A stretch of DNA of 64,000 nt from Arthrobacter sp. Bi26 (GCF_918697925.1 NZ_CAKKMF010000019.1:1-64000), one strand, 5' to 3'. Positions 50,644 through 61,365 are shown, counted from the stretch's first letter. Notes: generated by a model from the sequence alone, not told the origin. Program-made: numbers and translations.

Positions 50644-52203
50644 TCAGGCAACCGCCCCCTGAAAGTGGGCCTCGATGATCCCCTTGATGTCGTCGTGGCA
50701 GCCGCCGCAGCCGGTGCCGGCGCGGGTGGCCGCGGATACCTCGGGCACCGTCCCGCAGCCATCGGAGGCAGCGGCGGCTATGGCCGTCCCGCTGACGCCC
50801 GCACACCGGCAGACCGTCCGGCCCGGGTCGGCGGAACCCGCGGCAGCGGCCTGGTCCGGCCCGTCCAGGCGCAGCAGCAGCGACCTGTCTGCGGGGAGTT
50901 CCGCGCCGCGTTCGAACAGCTGCACCAGCTCGGCCGAGGTGCGCGGCATACCCACGGACACGAGGCCCTCGAGCACGCCGGCCCGGGTGGTCATCTTCAC
51001 GTAGCGGCCGTGCTCGGGATCGGCCCACTGGGCAATCTGCAGCCGCGCCCGGCCGTTCACGGCACCGGCCGTCAGGGCTTCCTCGTCCCACGGGTCTGCG
51101 GAAACATCCCCGGCCACGGCCATGTTCATGCCGCGGGCCTTGAGCACGATCACGCCCGGAAGCTCCGCCGCAAGGGACGGCAAGGCTTCCGCCTCGGCAG
51201 AAGCGCCGGACGCCAACAGGGTCAGATAGTCGGCGAGCCATTCGGCCTGCCGCCAGCCCGGGCCCACCAGGCCGGACGGGCCGCGTGCGGTCCGGCACTG
51301 AACGCACTCGGGGTCCGGGCAGCGGACTTCGGCGCAGTCGCCGATCGCAAAGATGTGGGGTTCGTGGTGGGCGCGGAGCTTGTGGTCCACCAGGATCCCG
51401 GCGGCGGTGGAGAGCCCGCAGCCTTCCGCCAGTTCGGTCCGCGGCCGGACACCGCAGGAGAGCACCAGAAGGTCGCCGTCGATCGCGGAGCCGTCATCGA
51501 GCAGCAGGGCCGAGAAGCCGCCGTCGGGCGCGTTGTGCTCCACGCCGACCGAGCGGGCGTTGCCGGCCACCCGCACGCCGCAATTCCGCAAGGAAGCCGC
51601 GAGTACGGAGCCGCCGCCGCGGTCGATGTTCCGGCCCAGGGGGTGCGGGCCGTTGTGCACCACAGTCACGGTGGCGCCTTCCTCGGCCGCGGCGAGGGCC
51701 GTCTCCAGGCCCAGCACGCCGCCGCCCAGGACCACCACCCGCTTTCCGCCTGCAACGGCCGAATGGAGCACGGAGGCATCGCGGAGATCCCGCAGGGCGG
51801 TCACGCCCGGCGGCAGCACCGGCGCGGCCGGGTCCGGGTTGAGGCCGGTGAGGTTGGGGATGACAGGGCGCGAACCGGTGGCGAAGACGAGCCGCTCATA
51901 GCCGGGGGAGGTGCCATCGCTCAACAAAACTTGCTGCCGGGCCCGGTCCACACGGCGGACGCGGACGCCCAGCCGGACGTCGACGCCGTCGGCCACCAAC
52001 GCTGCCGCGTCGGCGAGGGCCAGGGCGGCCGGCGTGGTCCGGCCGACGCCAAGATCGGCCACCAGCACGCGGTTGTACGCCGCCTCGGGCTCGTCACCGA
52101 TCACCGTCAGGTGGGCGATGCCGCTGCGCACGGCCGGCAACAGCTCGTCGATCAGCCGCGCGGCGACGGGCCCGAAGCCCACCACCACAATCCGCTCAGT
52201 CAT
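50644..52203 (-). CDS. NirB-like FAD electron-transfer subunit of assimilatory nitrate reductase
   Basis: 519 residues. ATG 52203 overlaps the nitrate reductase stop (ATGA) and follows GAGGAG. FAD and NAD loops ([34 protein letters not shown]), FAIGDCAEV, and a C-terminal BFD-type [2Fe-2S] domain (VCRCAGVSG...[10 protein letters not shown]). It would pass NAD(P)H electrons to the molybdopterin subunit. Unusual: the flavin domain has four clustered cysteines C290-x4-C295-x4-C300-x2-C303 (CPDPECVQC). It lacks the siroheme domain of NirB. Confidence 0.87.
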   Translation of the reverse strand: MTERIVVVGFGPVAARLIDELLPAVRSGIAHLTVIGDEPEAAYNRVLVADLGVGRTTPAALALADAAALVADGVDVRLGVRVRRVDRARQQVLLSDGTSPGYERLVFATGSRPVIPNLTGLNPDPAAPVLPPGVTALRDLRDASVLHSAVAGGKRVVVLGGGVLGLETALAAAEEGATVTVVHNGPHPLGRNIDRGGGSVLAASLRNCGVRVAGNARSVGVEHNAPDGGFSALLLDDGSAIDGDLLVLSCGVRPRTELAEGCGLSTAAGILVDHKLRAHHEPHIFAIGDCAEVRCPDPECVQCRTARGPSGLVGPGWRQAEWLADYLTLLASGASAEAEALPSLAAELPGVIVLKARGMNMAVAGDVSADPWDEEALTAGAVNGRARLQIAQWADPEHGRYVKMTTRAGVLEGLVSVGMPRTSAELVQLFERGAELPADRSLLLRLDGPDQAAAAGSADPGRTVCRCAGVSGTAIAAAASDGCGTVPEVSAATRAGTGCGGCHDDIKGIIEAHFQGAVA

Positions 52204-54482
52204 GAGGTCTCCTCTGCTTGAAGAACGCGGGCCGGAACTCCGCTGCGATTGCCCGCCGCGCCCACGGAAACTGCGTCCCCGCACATCGCGCCGCCGGGAA
52301 CCGCCAGGCGGATCCACACCTTGCTGGTCTTGAACTCGGGCATCCCGGATATGGGGTCCGTGGCGGACTCGGTGAGCCGGTTGGCGCTCTCGAGTTCCGG
52401 AAAATGGAACGGCAGGAACACCGTCTCCGGGCGGATGTCCGTGCTCAGTTCGGCCCGGCAGCTGACCACGCCTCGTTCGTTGGAAATCGAGACGTAGTCG
52501 CCGTCGGCGATTCCCTGGGCGGCGGCCGCGGCGGGGTGGAGCTGCAGCCGCGCCTCCGGCTGGGCTTCGGCCAGCGCGGCCACCCGGCGGGTCTGCGCGC
52601 CGGACTGGTAGTGCTCCATGAGGCGGCCGGTGATGAGGGTCATCGGCGTTCCGGACTGACCAACACCGGCGCGGTCCGCAGAGCTCGAAGAAACAGAACG
52701 ACGCCGGGGCGTCACTGCCGTGAACACGGCCCGGCCGCCCGCGTGGGCAAAGGCCTCCAGGAAGAGCCGCGGCGTTCCTTCGCTTCCGGCGGGGTAGGGC
52801 CAGTAGGCGGCCTCGCCGCGGTCCAGCATGGCGTAGTCGATCCCGGAGTAGTCGGCCAGGCCGCCGGAGGACGCGAGCCGGAGTTCCTCGAACACGGTTT
52901 CCGGGTCCTCGCTGAACGCGGACGGCGCGTCCAGCATTTCGGCCAGCCGGGTCATGATCCACAGCTCGCTGCGGACACCGGGCGGGGGAGTGAGGGCCCG
53001 GCGGCGGCGCAGCACGCGGCCCTCGAGGTTGGTCAGGGTTCCTTCTTCCTCGGCCCACTGGGTGACCGGCAGGACCAGGTCCGCCTCGGCGGCGGTCTCG
53101 GAGAGGAAGAAGTCGCACACCACCAGGAAGTCCAGGCTGCGCAGGCCCGCGATCACGGCGTTCGCATCCGGGGCGGACACCGCCACGTTGGCGCCGTGCA
53201 CGAAGAGGCACCGGACGCCGTCGGGCTGTCCAAGGGACTTGAGGAGTTCGACGGCGGGGAGGCCGGGGCCCGGGATCAGGGCTTCGGGCACGCCCCAGAC
53301 CTTTGCCATGTGGGCGCGGGCGGCGGGATCGGTGATCTTCCGGTAGCCGGGGAGCTGGTCCGCCTTCTGGCCGTGTTCGCGGCCGCCCTGGCCGTTGCCC
53401 TGGCCGGTGAGTGTGCCGTAGCCGCTGCGCGCGGAGCCCGGCAGGCCCAGCAGGAGGGCGAGATTGATGGCGGCCGTGGCGGTGTCGGTGCCGTCGACGT
53501 GCTGTTCGACGCCGCGGCCGGTGAGGATATAGCTGCCGCCCTTGCCGGCGCCGTCGGCCAGCCGCCGGGCGGTTTCACGGATCAGACCGGCCGGGACGCC
53601 GGTGATCGACTGGACGCGTTCCGGCCAGAAGCTCGCGACGCTGCGGACCGCGGCTTCGTAACCGGTGGTCCGGTCCGCGATGTACCCGGCGTCGGCGAGG
53701 CCCTCGTGGATCACCGCGTGGGAGATCCCCAGGAGCAGGGCGAGGTCGGTGCCGGGCAACGGCTGCAGGTGCAGGCCGCCGCCGTCGGACGTGAAAGCGG
53801 CGGTGGCGGAGCGGCGGGGGTCGACCACAATCAGCCCGCCGGCGTCGCGCGCACCCTGGAGGTGCTGGACGAAGGGCGGCATGGTCTCGGCCACGTTGGA
53901 GCCGAGCATCAGGATGGTGCTGGCGGCGTCGAGGTCCGCCAGCGGGAACGGCAGCCCGCGGTCCAGGCCGAACGCGCGCATGCCGGCCGCGGCGGCCGAG
54001 GACATGCAGAACCGTCCGTTGTAATCGATCCGCGAAGTGCCCAGGGCCAGCCGGGCGAACTTGCCCAGCTGGTAGGCCTTCTCGTTGGTGAGGCCGCCGC
54101 CGCCGAACACGCCGACGGCGTCCGCCCCGTGCTCGGCGCGGGCCTGCTTCACAGCCGAGACGATCCGCCCGAGGGCCTCGTCCCAGCTGACCGGGCGGTG
54201 GACGCCGTCGGCGCCCTTGAGCAGGGGCTCCGTGACGCGGCCGGTGTGGTTCAGCAGTGAGGCCGAGGTCCAGCCCTTGCGGCACAGACCGCCGCGGTTG
54301 GTGGGGAAATCCCGGCCGGCGACTGTCAGAAGAGGCAGGGCGACGGGGGTGTCGGCCGCAGACTGCTCCGACACGGGGTCTGACCCCGGCTGGACAGCCG
54401 GGGTCAGAGCCGCTGGAGATGTGAGCGTCATGGCGCACTGCAGGGCGCAGTAGGGGCAGTGCGTGTCGGCGCCGGTGGTCAT
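52200..54482 (-). CDS. nasA: Assimilatory nitrate reductase, molybdopterin catalytic subunit
   Basis: 760 residues. An N-terminal [4Fe-4S] site has C9, C12, C16 and C67 (CPYCALQC...GGLCRKGW). The molybdopterin domains follow, with [38 protein letters not shown] and [13 protein letters not shown]. The C-terminal MoCo-binding domain has [14 protein letters not shown] and PVxxMPEFK-like [11 protein letters not shown]. It reduces nitrate to nitrite in the cytoplasm. It starts one base after the transporter stop (TAACATG) and overlaps the electron-transfer gene, forming a tight three-gene operon. Confidence 0.92.
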   Translation of the reverse strand: MTTGADTHCPYCALQCAMTLTSPAALTPAVQPGSDPVSEQSAADTPVALPLLTVAGRDFPTNRGGLCRKGWTSASLLNHTGRVTEPLLKGADGVHRPVSWDEALGRIVSAVKQARAEHGADAVGVFGGGGLTNEKAYQLGKFARLALGTSRIDYNGRFCMSSAAAAGMRAFGLDRGLPFPLADLDAASTILMLGSNVAETMPPFVQHLQGARDAGGLIVVDPRRSATAAFTSDGGGLHLQPLPGTDLALLLGISHAVIHEGLADAGYIADRTTGYEAAVRSVASFWPERVQSITGVPAGLIRETARRLADGAGKGGSYILTGRGVEQHVDGTDTATAAINLALLLGLPGSARSGYGTLTGQGNGQGGREHGQKADQLPGYRKITDPAARAHMAKVWGVPEALIPGPGLPAVELLKSLGQPDGVRCLFVHGANVAVSAPDANAVIAGLRSLDFLVVCDFFLSETAAEADLVLPVTQWAEEEGTLTNLEGRVLRRRRALTPPPGVRSELWIMTRLAEMLDAPSAFSEDPETVFEELRLASSGGLADYSGIDYAMLDRGEAAYWPYPAGSEGTPRLFLEAFAHAGGRAVFTAVTPRRRSVSSSSADRAGVGQSGTPMTLITGRLMEHYQSGAQTRRVAALAEAQPEARLQLHPAAAAAQGIADGDYVSISNERGVVSCRAELSTDIRPETVFLPFHFPELESANRLTESATDPISGMPEFKTSKVWIRLAVPGGAMCGDAVSVGAAGNRSGVPARVLQAEETS

Positions 54483-54483
54483 G

Positions 54484-55896
54484 TTAGACGTGTCCCATCG
54501 CGTTTCGGTTGGCGTTGCGGATGTAGAAGAACCAGCAGACCACCAGCATCAGGACGTAGGCCCCGATGAAGCCGTAGAAGGCTGACGTGTAGGAGCCGCT
54601 GGCGGTGTTGGAGGCGTTGAGGACCTGAGGGATGATGAATCCGCCGTAGGCGCCGATGGCCGAGATCAGGCCCAGGGCCGAGGACGCGAGCCGCTGGGTG
54701 GTCACCGTGCTGGCACCGGAGCGGGCGGCCCGGCTGGAGGTGGCGAAGATGATCGGGATCATGCGGTACGTGGCGCCGTTCCCGAAGCCGCTGGCGGTGA
54801 AAAGGAGCAGGAACAGGAACAGGAAGAGCCAGAAGTTCTTCAGCGGCAGGGTCCAGAGCATGGTCAGGGTGATGACGGCCATGGCCGCGAACGCCGCGAC
54901 GGTCATGCGGGCCCCGCCCATCCGGTCCGCCAGGCGTCCGCCGAAGGGGCGGGCCAGGGATCCGACCAGCGGGCCGAGGAAGGCCAGGGACAGTGCCACA
55001 GTGCCGACGCCGATTGAGGAGAACGCCGGGAAGTAGTCCTTGATGAGCTTGGGGAACACGCCGGCGAAGCCGATGAAGGAGCCGAAGGTGCCGATGTACA
55101 GCAGCGCCATGATCCACAGGTGCGGTTCCTTGAGCGCGGCGAGCGAGCCCGCGACATCGCCCTTGGCGCTGGTGAGGTTGTCCATGTACTTCCAGGCACC
55201 GAAGGCTGCCAGGAGGATCAGCGGAACCCACATGAGGCCGGCGACGGGCAGGTTGACGGTGCCGGCTGCCAGCAGCGTGATGGCGATCGGAACGGCAAGC
55301 TGTGCGACGGCGGCACCGAGGTTGCCGCCGGCGGCGTTCAGTCCCAGGGCCCAGCCCTTTTCGCGGGCCGGGTAGAAGAAGGTGATGTTGGCCATCGAAC
55401 TGGCGAAGTTGCCGCCGCCGAAGCCGGCGAGGGCTGCCACGAACAGCATGGTGCCGAAAGGGGTCTCCGGGTTGGAGACGCACATGGCCAGCCCGATCGA
55501 GGGGAGGAGCAGCAGCAGGGCCGAGGCGATGGTCCAGTTGCGGCCGCCGAAGCGGGGGACCATAAACGTGTAGGGGATCCGCAGCGTGGCGCCTACCAGG
55601 CTGGGCATGGAGATCAGCCAGAAGATCTCGCTGGTGGAGAATGTGAAACCAGCGGCGGGAAGCTGGACCACAACAATCGACCAGAGCTGCCAGACCACGA
55701 AGCCCAGGAACTCGGCGAAGATGGACCAGTTCAGGTTGCGCCGGGCGATGGAGCGGCCGGCCGATTCCCACTGTTCCTTGTTTTCTGCATCCCAGTTGGC
55801 GATCCAGCGGCCGGGCCGGTGGTCGAGGGTAAGGGCGTCGGTGCGGGCGGCGCCGGCATCTGCGGTGCCGATTTCGGCGGTGCGTTCAGCAGTCAC
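54484..55896 (-). CDS. narK: NarK/NasA-type nitrate/nitrite MFS transporter
   Basis: 470 residues with 12 hydrophobic helices, from GTG 55896 (AAGGAGG 8 bases upstream). The nitrate-signature region reads GFGGGNFASSMANITFFYPA and LGLNAAGGNLGAAVAQ. The N-terminus carries the family's RWIANWDAENKEQWES cytoplasmic lead. It imports nitrate (possibly exchanging nitrite) for the two downstream reductase genes. The upstream gap contains two 15-base palindromes (56056-56090). Confidence 0.92.
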   Translation of the reverse strand: MTAERTAEIGTADAGAARTDALTLDHRPGRWIANWDAENKEQWESAGRSIARRNLNWSIFAEFLGFVVWQLWSIVVVQLPAAGFTFSTSEIFWLISMPSLVGATLRIPYTFMVPRFGGRNWTIASALLLLLPSIGLAMCVSNPETPFGTMLFVAALAGFGGGNFASSMANITFFYPAREKGWALGLNAAGGNLGAAVAQLAVPIAITLLAAGTVNLPVAGLMWVPLILLAAFGAWKYMDNLTSAKGDVAGSLAALKEPHLWIMALLYIGTFGSFIGFAGVFPKLIKDYFPAFSSIGVGTVALSLAFLGPLVGSLARPFGGRLADRMGGARMTVAAFAAMAVITLTMLWTLPLKNFWLFLFLFLLLFTASGFGNGATYRMIPIIFATSSRAARSGASTVTTQRLASSALGLISAIGAYGGFIIPQVLNASNTASGSYTSAFYGFIGAYVLMLVVCWFFYIRNANRNAMGHV

Positions 55897-56055
55897 TTAG
55901 GAGACCTCCTTGGGGGGTGTTGTCCTTCAAAGGTAGGGATGCCGCGTTTCAGGGACGGTCGCGGTTTATTAACGCGCTGTGACTTTTGCCTATCGGGGCT
56001 TTTATGACGGTGTGAGAATGGGTGTGACGACCACCACGTGAGACAACGACACGGT

Positions 56056-56090
56056 GTCCAAATAACGGACCATTTGTCCATTTACTGGAC
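56056..56090. promoter_or_regulatory. Tandem 15-base palindromic operators between narK and the MHS transporter
   Basis: GTCCAAATAACGGAC (56056-56070) and GTCCATTTACTGGAC (56076-56090) are both GTCC-N7-GGAC, agree at 11 of 15 positions and are 20 bases apart, about two helical turns. They lie 160 bases upstream of narK and 101 bases upstream of the divergent transporter. TATACG at 56112-56117 may be a -10 for the latter. The regulator is unknown. Confidence 0.6.
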
Positions 56091-56190
56091 GGTGGGAACT
56101 AATATCGGACTTATACGAATCCCTAGCCGGCGGCCCCGGGCATCGGGCTCTTGGGGAACATCCGACCGGTCTTCATGAAAGCGTTACTAC

Positions 56191-57603
56191 ATGTCATCCA
56201 CTGCAACCTCCGCGGAGCGTGGGTCTACCAAGCAGGTGAATTCGCGCGGCCGCGTGATTGTCGCCAGCCTGATCGGCACCACCGTCGAGTTCTATGACTT
56301 CTACGTGTACGCCACCGCTGCCGTGCTGGTTTTCCCGAAGCTCTTCTTTCCCGGGCAGAACGAGACCACCCAGCTGCTGGCATCCTTCGCTGTATTCGGC
56401 GTCGCGTTCATCGCCCGCCCGCTCGGCTCGGTGGTCTTCGGCCACTTCGGTGACAAGTTCGGCCGCAAGGGCACGCTCGTTGCCTCGCTGCTGACCATGG
56501 GCATTGCCACCTTCCTGATCGGCTGCCTGCCGACGGCGAGCGTCCCGGGCTGGGCCTTCTGGGCCCCGGCGCTCCTCGTGGTCCTGCGCTTCTGCCAGGG
56601 CCTGGCCCTCGGCGGCGAATGGAGCGGCGCGGCGCTGCTGGCCACCGAAAACGCCCCGTCGAACAAGCGGGCCATCTACGGCACGTTCCCACAGCTGGGA
56701 GCCCCGATCGGCTTCATCATCGCCAACGTGATCTTCCTGGTCTTCAGCTACACCCTGACGCCGGAGGCCTTCATGGAATGGGGCTGGCGGGTGCCGTTCC
56801 TGCTCAGTGCCGTCATGGTCATCATCGGCCTCTACGTGCGCCTCAAGCTGATCGAAACCCCGGCCTTCACCAAGGTCCTCGAATCCAATGAGGTTGCCAA
56901 GCTGCCGCTGGCACGGGTCTTCAAGACCAGCTGGCGTCCGCTGATCCTGGGCACGTTCATCATGCTCGCCACCTACGTGCTCTTCTACCTGATGACCACG
57001 TTCACGCTGACCTACGGCACCCGGGCGTCCAGCCTGGACACCGCTAAGGCCGCCGCCGAAAAGGCCGGCAAACCGATGACCGAGGCCGCTGCCGCAGCGT
57101 TCGTCCCGGGCCTGGGCTACAGCCGGAACGACTTCCTCTGGATGCTGATCGCCGGCGTCGTATTCTTCGGTATCTTCACGCTGGTCTCCGGCCCGCTGGC
57201 TGAGAAATTCGGCCGCCGCAAGATGCTGATTGTTGTAACTTCCGGCATCCTCGCCTTCGGCCTGCTGTTCGTTCCGCTGTTCAGCGCCGGATTCGTGGGC
57301 GCCATGGCACTGCTGATCATCGGCTTCTCGCTCATGGGCCTGACGTTCGGTCCCATGGGTGCGCTCCTGCCGGAGTTGTTCCCGGGCAATGTCCGGTACA
57401 CCGGCTCCGCCATCAGCTACAACGTCTCCAGCATCCTGGGTGCAGCCGTGGCTCCGTTCATCGCCGTTTGGCTCTGGGAACTGGCGGGAGGCAGCACAGT
57501 GCTGGTGGGCGTCTACCTCGCCTCCATGGCCGTGCTGACGCTGATCGCCCTGTTCGTGAGCAAGGAAACCCGGGACATCGACTACACCAACAATGTGGCC
57601 TAA
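56191..57603 (+). CDS. MHS-family metabolite:proton symporter (MFS)
   Basis: 470 residues with 12 hydrophobic helices. Family blocks: ASLIGTTVEFYDFYVYATAA, RPLGSVVFGHFGDKFGRKG (MFS loop 2-3), QGLALGGEWSGAALLATENA and PLAEKFGRRKM (loop 8-9). This subfamily takes up organic acids or osmolytes such as shikimate, alpha-ketoglutarate and proline/betaine; the substrate cannot be read. There is a long helix 7-8 loop (TRASSLDTAKAAAEKAGKPM). Divergent from narK, possibly sharing the operators between them. The ribosome site is weak. Confidence 0.88.
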   Translation: MSSTATSAERGSTKQVNSRGRVIVASLIGTTVEFYDFYVYATAAVLVFPKLFFPGQNETTQLLASFAVFGVAFIARPLGSVVFGHFGDKFGRKGTLVASLLTMGIATFLIGCLPTASVPGWAFWAPALLVVLRFCQGLALGGEWSGAALLATENAPSNKRAIYGTFPQLGAPIGFIIANVIFLVFSYTLTPEAFMEWGWRVPFLLSAVMVIIGLYVRLKLIETPAFTKVLESNEVAKLPLARVFKTSWRPLILGTFIMLATYVLFYLMTTFTLTYGTRASSLDTAKAAAEKAGKPMTEAAAAAFVPGLGYSRNDFLWMLIAGVVFFGIFTLVSGPLAEKFGRRKMLIVVTSGILAFGLLFVPLFSAGFVGAMALLIIGFSLMGLTFGPMGALLPELFPGNVRYTGSAISYNVSSILGAAVAPFIAVWLWELAGGSTVLVGVYLASMAVLTLIALFVSKETRDIDYTNNVA

Positions 57604-57620
57604 CGCTCTCCACTAAGGCA

Positions 57621-57657
57621 AAAAGCCCGGTGTGTTCAGTGAACACACCGGGCTTTT
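57621..57657. terminator. 17-bp bidirectional hairpin terminator
   Basis: AAAAGCCCGGTGTGTTC pairs perfectly with GAACACACCGGGCTTTT around a 3-base loop. It has A and T tracts on both sides and lies between convergent genes. Confidence 0.92.
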
Positions 57658-57672
57658 CCGTGGGCGGGGCCC

Positions 57673-58404
57673 TCAGCCGGCGTAGCGCTCCACGAAGTTC
57701 CGCAGGATTTTCATCGGTTCCGTCGCGGTGAACCGTCGGGCGTCCTCCATGAGCATTTCGGCCGATTCCGGCGGGAAGTAACCGGCGTGGCGGTAGATAT
57801 CGATCCTCGTGACGAGCCCTTCGGCATCGAGCTCAGGGTGGAACTGGGTGGCGTACAGGTTGGTCTTGATCCGGAACATGTGCACCGGGCAGGCGGCCGA
57901 GCTCGCCAGCAGCACCGCGTGGGAGGGCAGGACGGTGCAGGCTTCCTTGTGGCCGGTGAACGCCGTGAAGCTCTCCGGCAGTCCGCGCAGGAGGGGATCC
58001 TGCAGCCCTTCCGCCGTCAGTTTGATGGTTACACCGCCGAGGCCTTCACCGTAGGTCCGGTCGATCACGGCGCCCTGATGCAGTCCGAGGGTGCCGACGC
58101 CGTAGCAGGCGCCGAGGAACGGGAAGTCCTCGGCCACGATCCTGTCCAGCAGCCCGGCGAGTTCTCGCTCCACCCGGTGCTGGGTGGCGCTCTTGTGCTC
58201 GGCCGGGTCGCTGGAGGTGAAGGGACTGCCGCCCACAATGACGCCCGAATAGTCCGACAGTTCCAGGTCAGGCAGCGGTGCGGCTTCCATCCGGATGCGG
58301 TGCAGCTGCTCCGGCTTGAGCCCGCAGTAACGAAGATAGGCGCGGTATTCTTCCTCGGCGGCGGTGTCTTCCGCGCGCGAGGCGAGGAGCAGGAATGGCT
58401 TCAC
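57673..58404 (-). CDS. Type 1 glutamine amidotransferase-like protein
   Basis: 243 residues. Class I GATase fold with the nucleophile in FLGACYGVGTLG near residue 100 and the His-Glu pair in YATQFHPELD. GVIVGGSPFTSSD and FTAFTGHKEACTVLP also fit GuaA-like stand-alone amidotransferases (GMP-synthase-like or gamma-glutamyl hydrolase types). There is no synthetase domain and no partner gene nearby, so the acceptor is unknown. It shares the strong terminator with the MHS transporter gene. Confidence 0.87.
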   Translation of the reverse strand: MKPFLLLASRAEDTAAEEEYRAYLRYCGLKPEQLHRIRMEAAPLPDLELSDYSGVIVGGSPFTSSDPAEHKSATQHRVERELAGLLDRIVAEDFPFLGACYGVGTLGLHQGAVIDRTYGEGLGGVTIKLTAEGLQDPLLRGLPESFTAFTGHKEACTVLPSHAVLLASSAACPVHMFRIKTNLYATQFHPELDAEGLVTRIDIYRHAGYFPPESAEMLMEDARRFTATEPMKILRNFVERYAG

Positions 58405-58468
58405 ACACCTAGTCTCTACTGGCCGGTCACGGAGGCGCCAGAGGCGCGCCCGCGACCGGCAGCGTCGA

Positions 58469-60319
58469 CTACTCCTCGCCGTCCTCGATCATGGCGATCA
58501 CGGCGCCGGCGGAGACAGTCTCGCCGGCCGCCGCGGAGAGGCCGATCACGATCCCGGCGCGGTGGGCGGTGAGCGGCTGTTCCATCTTCATCGCTTCGAG
58601 CACGACGACGAGATCGCCCTCGGCCACGGTGTCACCTTCGGCCACGGCCACCTTCACGATGGTCCCCTGCATGGGGGAGGTCAGCGCGTTGCCGCTCGCG
58701 GCCACGGCTGCGCCGCCACCGCGGGAGCGCTTCTTGGCCTTGGCCGGCTTGGCGCCTGCCGCGTTGCTGATCGAGCCCAGCGACGCCGGCAGAACCACTT
58801 CCAGGCGCTTGCCGCCGACCTCGACGACGACGCGCTGGCGGTCGCCGGAATCGGCCGCTTCGGTCTCGGTGCCCGTGGGGGTCCAGGCGGGAATGTCGTT
58901 GACGAACGCGGTCTCGATCCAGCGGGTGTGCACCTTGAACGCGCCGTCGGCCGGTGCGAAATCGGGGTTGGTGACAACCGCGAGGTCGAACGGGATGACG
59001 GTGGGGATACCTTCCACCACCATTTCCTCAAGGGCGCGGCGGGACCGCTGCAGGGCCTGGGTGCGGGTGGCGCCGGTGACGATCAGCTTCGAGAGCATGG
59101 AGTCGAAGTTGCCGCTGATGACATCGCCCTGCTCCACGCCGGAATCGATGCGGACGCCGGGTCCGGTGGGGTTCTTCAGTGTCGTGATGGTGCCCGGAGC
59201 AGGCATGAAGTTGCGTCCCGGGTCCTCGCCGGTGATGCGGAATTCGATCGAGTGGCCGCGGACTTCCGGGTCGCCGTAGCCGAGTTCTTCGCCGCAGGCC
59301 AGCCGGAACTGCTCGCGGACGAGGTCGATTCCGGTGACTTCCTCGGAGACGCAGTGCTCCACCTGGAGGCGGGTGTTGACCTCGAGGAAGGAGATGGTGC
59401 CGTCCTGGCCGACGAGGAATTCGCACGTGCCGGCGCCTAGGTAGCCGGCTTCCTTGAGGATGGCCTTGGAGGATTCGTAGAGCCGGCGGTTCTGTTCCTC
59501 GGTGAGGAAGGGGGCCGGGGCTTCTTCGACGAGCTTCTGGTTACGCCGCTGGAGCGAGCAGTCGCGGGTGGAGACCACCACGACTTTGCCGTGGGCGTCG
59601 GCGAGGCACTGCGTCTCGACGTGCCGCGGGGCGTCCAGGAAACGCTCGATGAAGCACTCGCCGCGGCCAAAGGCGGCGGTGGCCTCGCGCACGGCGGATT
59701 CAAAGAGTTCGGGGATTTCTTCGCGGGTGCGGGCCACCTTGATGCCGCGACCGCCGCCGCCGAAGGCCGCCTTGATGGCGACCGGCAGGCCGAACTTGTC
59801 CACGAACTCGAGGATTTCCTCGGCGGATTCGACCGGGTCGGCGGTGCCGGGGACCTGCGGGGCGCCGACCTTCTCGGCGATGTGGCGGGCCTGGACCTTG
59901 TCCCCGAGAGCAGAGATCGCTTCGGGGGAGGGCCCGATCCACGTGATGCCGGCACCGATCACCTTGGCGGCGAATTCGGCATTCTCGGCCAGGAAGCCGT
60001 AGCCGGGGTGGATGGCGTCCGCGCCGGACTGGCGGGCGACGTCGATGATCTTGTCCATCACGAGGTAGGACTCCGCCGCGGTGTTGCCACCGAGGGCGTA
60101 GGCCTCGTCGGCGAGCCGGGCGTGGAGCGCGTCGCGGTCGGGGTCCGCGTAGACAGCCACCGAGGCGATGCCTTCATCGCGGGCGGCGCGGATGATGCGC
60201 ACCGCAATTTCTCCGCGGTTGGCGATCAGCACCTTGGTCAGTCGGCGGGTGCCCGCGGCTGTAGATGACTGTGTTGATCCCGGCACGGTGGGTGCGGACT
60301 GCTCCGAATTTGCTGACAA
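58469..60319 (-). CDS. Acyl-CoA carboxylase alpha subunit (biotin carboxylase + BCCP)
   Basis: 616 residues from TTG 60319, backed by an excellent AAGGAG site 5 bases upstream. Biotin carboxylase: [32 protein letters not shown] (ATP loop) and [17 protein letters not shown]. The C-terminal biotinyl domain has [13 protein letters not shown] near 577 (biotin lysine). This is the AccA3/BccA type of actinobacteria, serving acetyl- and propionyl-CoA carboxylases for fatty-acid synthesis; the beta subunits are not in the window. In related genomes it lies beside maf and accD genes, and maf is next here. Confidence 0.95.
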   Translation of the reverse strand: MSANSEQSAPTVPGSTQSSTAAGTRRLTKVLIANRGEIAVRIIRAARDEGIASVAVYADPDRDALHARLADEAYALGGNTAAESYLVMDKIIDVARQSGADAIHPGYGFLAENAEFAAKVIGAGITWIGPSPEAISALGDKVQARHIAEKVGAPQVPGTADPVESAEEILEFVDKFGLPVAIKAAFGGGGRGIKVARTREEIPELFESAVREATAAFGRGECFIERFLDAPRHVETQCLADAHGKVVVVSTRDCSLQRRNQKLVEEAPAPFLTEEQNRRLYESSKAILKEAGYLGAGTCEFLVGQDGTISFLEVNTRLQVEHCVSEEVTGIDLVREQFRLACGEELGYGDPEVRGHSIEFRITGEDPGRNFMPAPGTITTLKNPTGPGVRIDSGVEQGDVISGNFDSMLSKLIVTGATRTQALQRSRRALEEMVVEGIPTVIPFDLAVVTNPDFAPADGAFKVHTRWIETAFVNDIPAWTPTGTETEAADSGDRQRVVVEVGGKRLEVVLPASLGSISNAAGAKPAKAKKRSRGGGAAVAASGNALTSPMQGTIVKVAVAEGDTVAEGDLVVVLEAMKMEQPLTAHRAGIVIGLSAAAGETVSAGAVIAMIEDGEE

Positions 60320-60498
60320 GGCGTCTCCTTCTTTCCTTCAGGGAGCCTAGCGCGGTTTTGAGGGTTCCGCCGATATTACTTGCGGATTCCGCGCGTATAC
60401 GGCCCTTCCTTTGTAGGGTTGCCACAAAGGGCGGCGAAATGGCTCACTCCGCGCTCACTCTGTCGCTGCTCTGTCTCTGCTCTGTCCTTACTGCGTCC

Positions 60499-61215
60499 TC
60501 ACTCGGCGCGGACGTCCGCCGGGTCCACGGCCCCGCCCGTCCAGAGCTCGGTGATGCCCACATTTGCCTGGCCGAGCAGCGCGCGCAGGGTAGAGATGGA
60601 GAGCCCGACGACGGTGTGGGGGTCGCCGTCGACCTTGCGGATGAACGCCCCGCCATAGCCGTCGATCGTGAAGGAGCCGGCGCACTGGAGCGGCTCGCCG
60701 GTAGCGATGTAAGTTTCGATTTCCTCGGCGCTCATCTCCATGAAGTGCACCTCGGCGGAGGACACCGAGCCCAGGGTGGCGCCGGTGCCGCGTGCGGTGC
60801 CGGCGCCGTCGTCGTCCGCCCCTTCGCCGTCGGTATCGCCATCGGTATCGCCGTCTGTGTCGCGGCAGTCCACGAGCCAGTGGCCGGTGTGCAGGACGCC
60901 CATGCTGCCGCTCATGCGGAGCATGCGTTCGCGGGCGACGTCGGCAGTGTAGGGCTTGCCGTGGGCCTCGCCGTCGAACTCGAAGACCGAGTCGCAGCCG
61001 ATCACGATTGCACCGTCCGCCTCGGGCAGCGAAGCGACGGCCTCGGCTTTGGCCCGGGCGAGCAGGAGGGCAGTGTCATGCGGATCCGTTACGCCATAGC
61101 GGGCCTGGACGGCGTCCTCGTCCACATCCGAGACGAGGACCTCGTGCCGGATGCCGGCATGGCTGAGCAGCTTGGTGCGGGCGGGGGACTGGGAGGCAAG
61201 AATGAGGCGGGTCAC
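60499..61215 (-). CDS. maf: Maf-like nucleotide pyrophosphatase
   Basis: 238 residues. It begins TRLILASQSPARTKLLSHAG (Maf signature) and has IVIGCDSVFEFDGEAHGKP and AGSFTIDGYGGAFIRKVDGD. By family it hydrolyses non-canonical or modified nucleoside triphosphates to monophosphates. It is longer than typical Maf (about 200) because of an Asp/Gly/Thr-rich insertion (DTDGDTDGDTDGEGADDDG) encoded by 12-base tandem repeats, about 60826-60861. Upstream of the biotin carboxylase gene on the same strand with a 179-base gap. Confidence 0.9.
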   Translation of the reverse strand: MTRLILASQSPARTKLLSHAGIRHEVLVSDVDEDAVQARYGVTDPHDTALLLARAKAEAVASLPEADGAIVIGCDSVFEFDGEAHGKPYTADVARERMLRMSGSMGVLHTGHWLVDCRDTDGDTDGDTDGEGADDDGAGTARGTGATLGSVSSAEVHFMEMSAEEIETYIATGEPLQCAGSFTIDGYGGAFIRKVDGDPHTVVGLSISTLRALLGQANVGITELWTGGAVDPADVRAE

Positions 61216-61365
61216 CGTTCCAGCCTAATTGACGGGGTCCGGAGTGGGACCGTCGCGTTGGGTTCCCCGTGGCGGCCGGGGTGGTTTTGGCGCAGGGCCG
61301 GGTTTTCCTGGTGGCGTCCGCGAATCCCGTGGCGTCCGCAGCGGGTGAAGGTTCGTCGGCACACC

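Noticed and set aside
60458-60488. CTCTGTC triple repeat downstream of maf as a CRISPR-like or regulatory array.
   Set aside because: The units are only 7-9 bases with 3-4 base spacers; simple slippage is sufficient.
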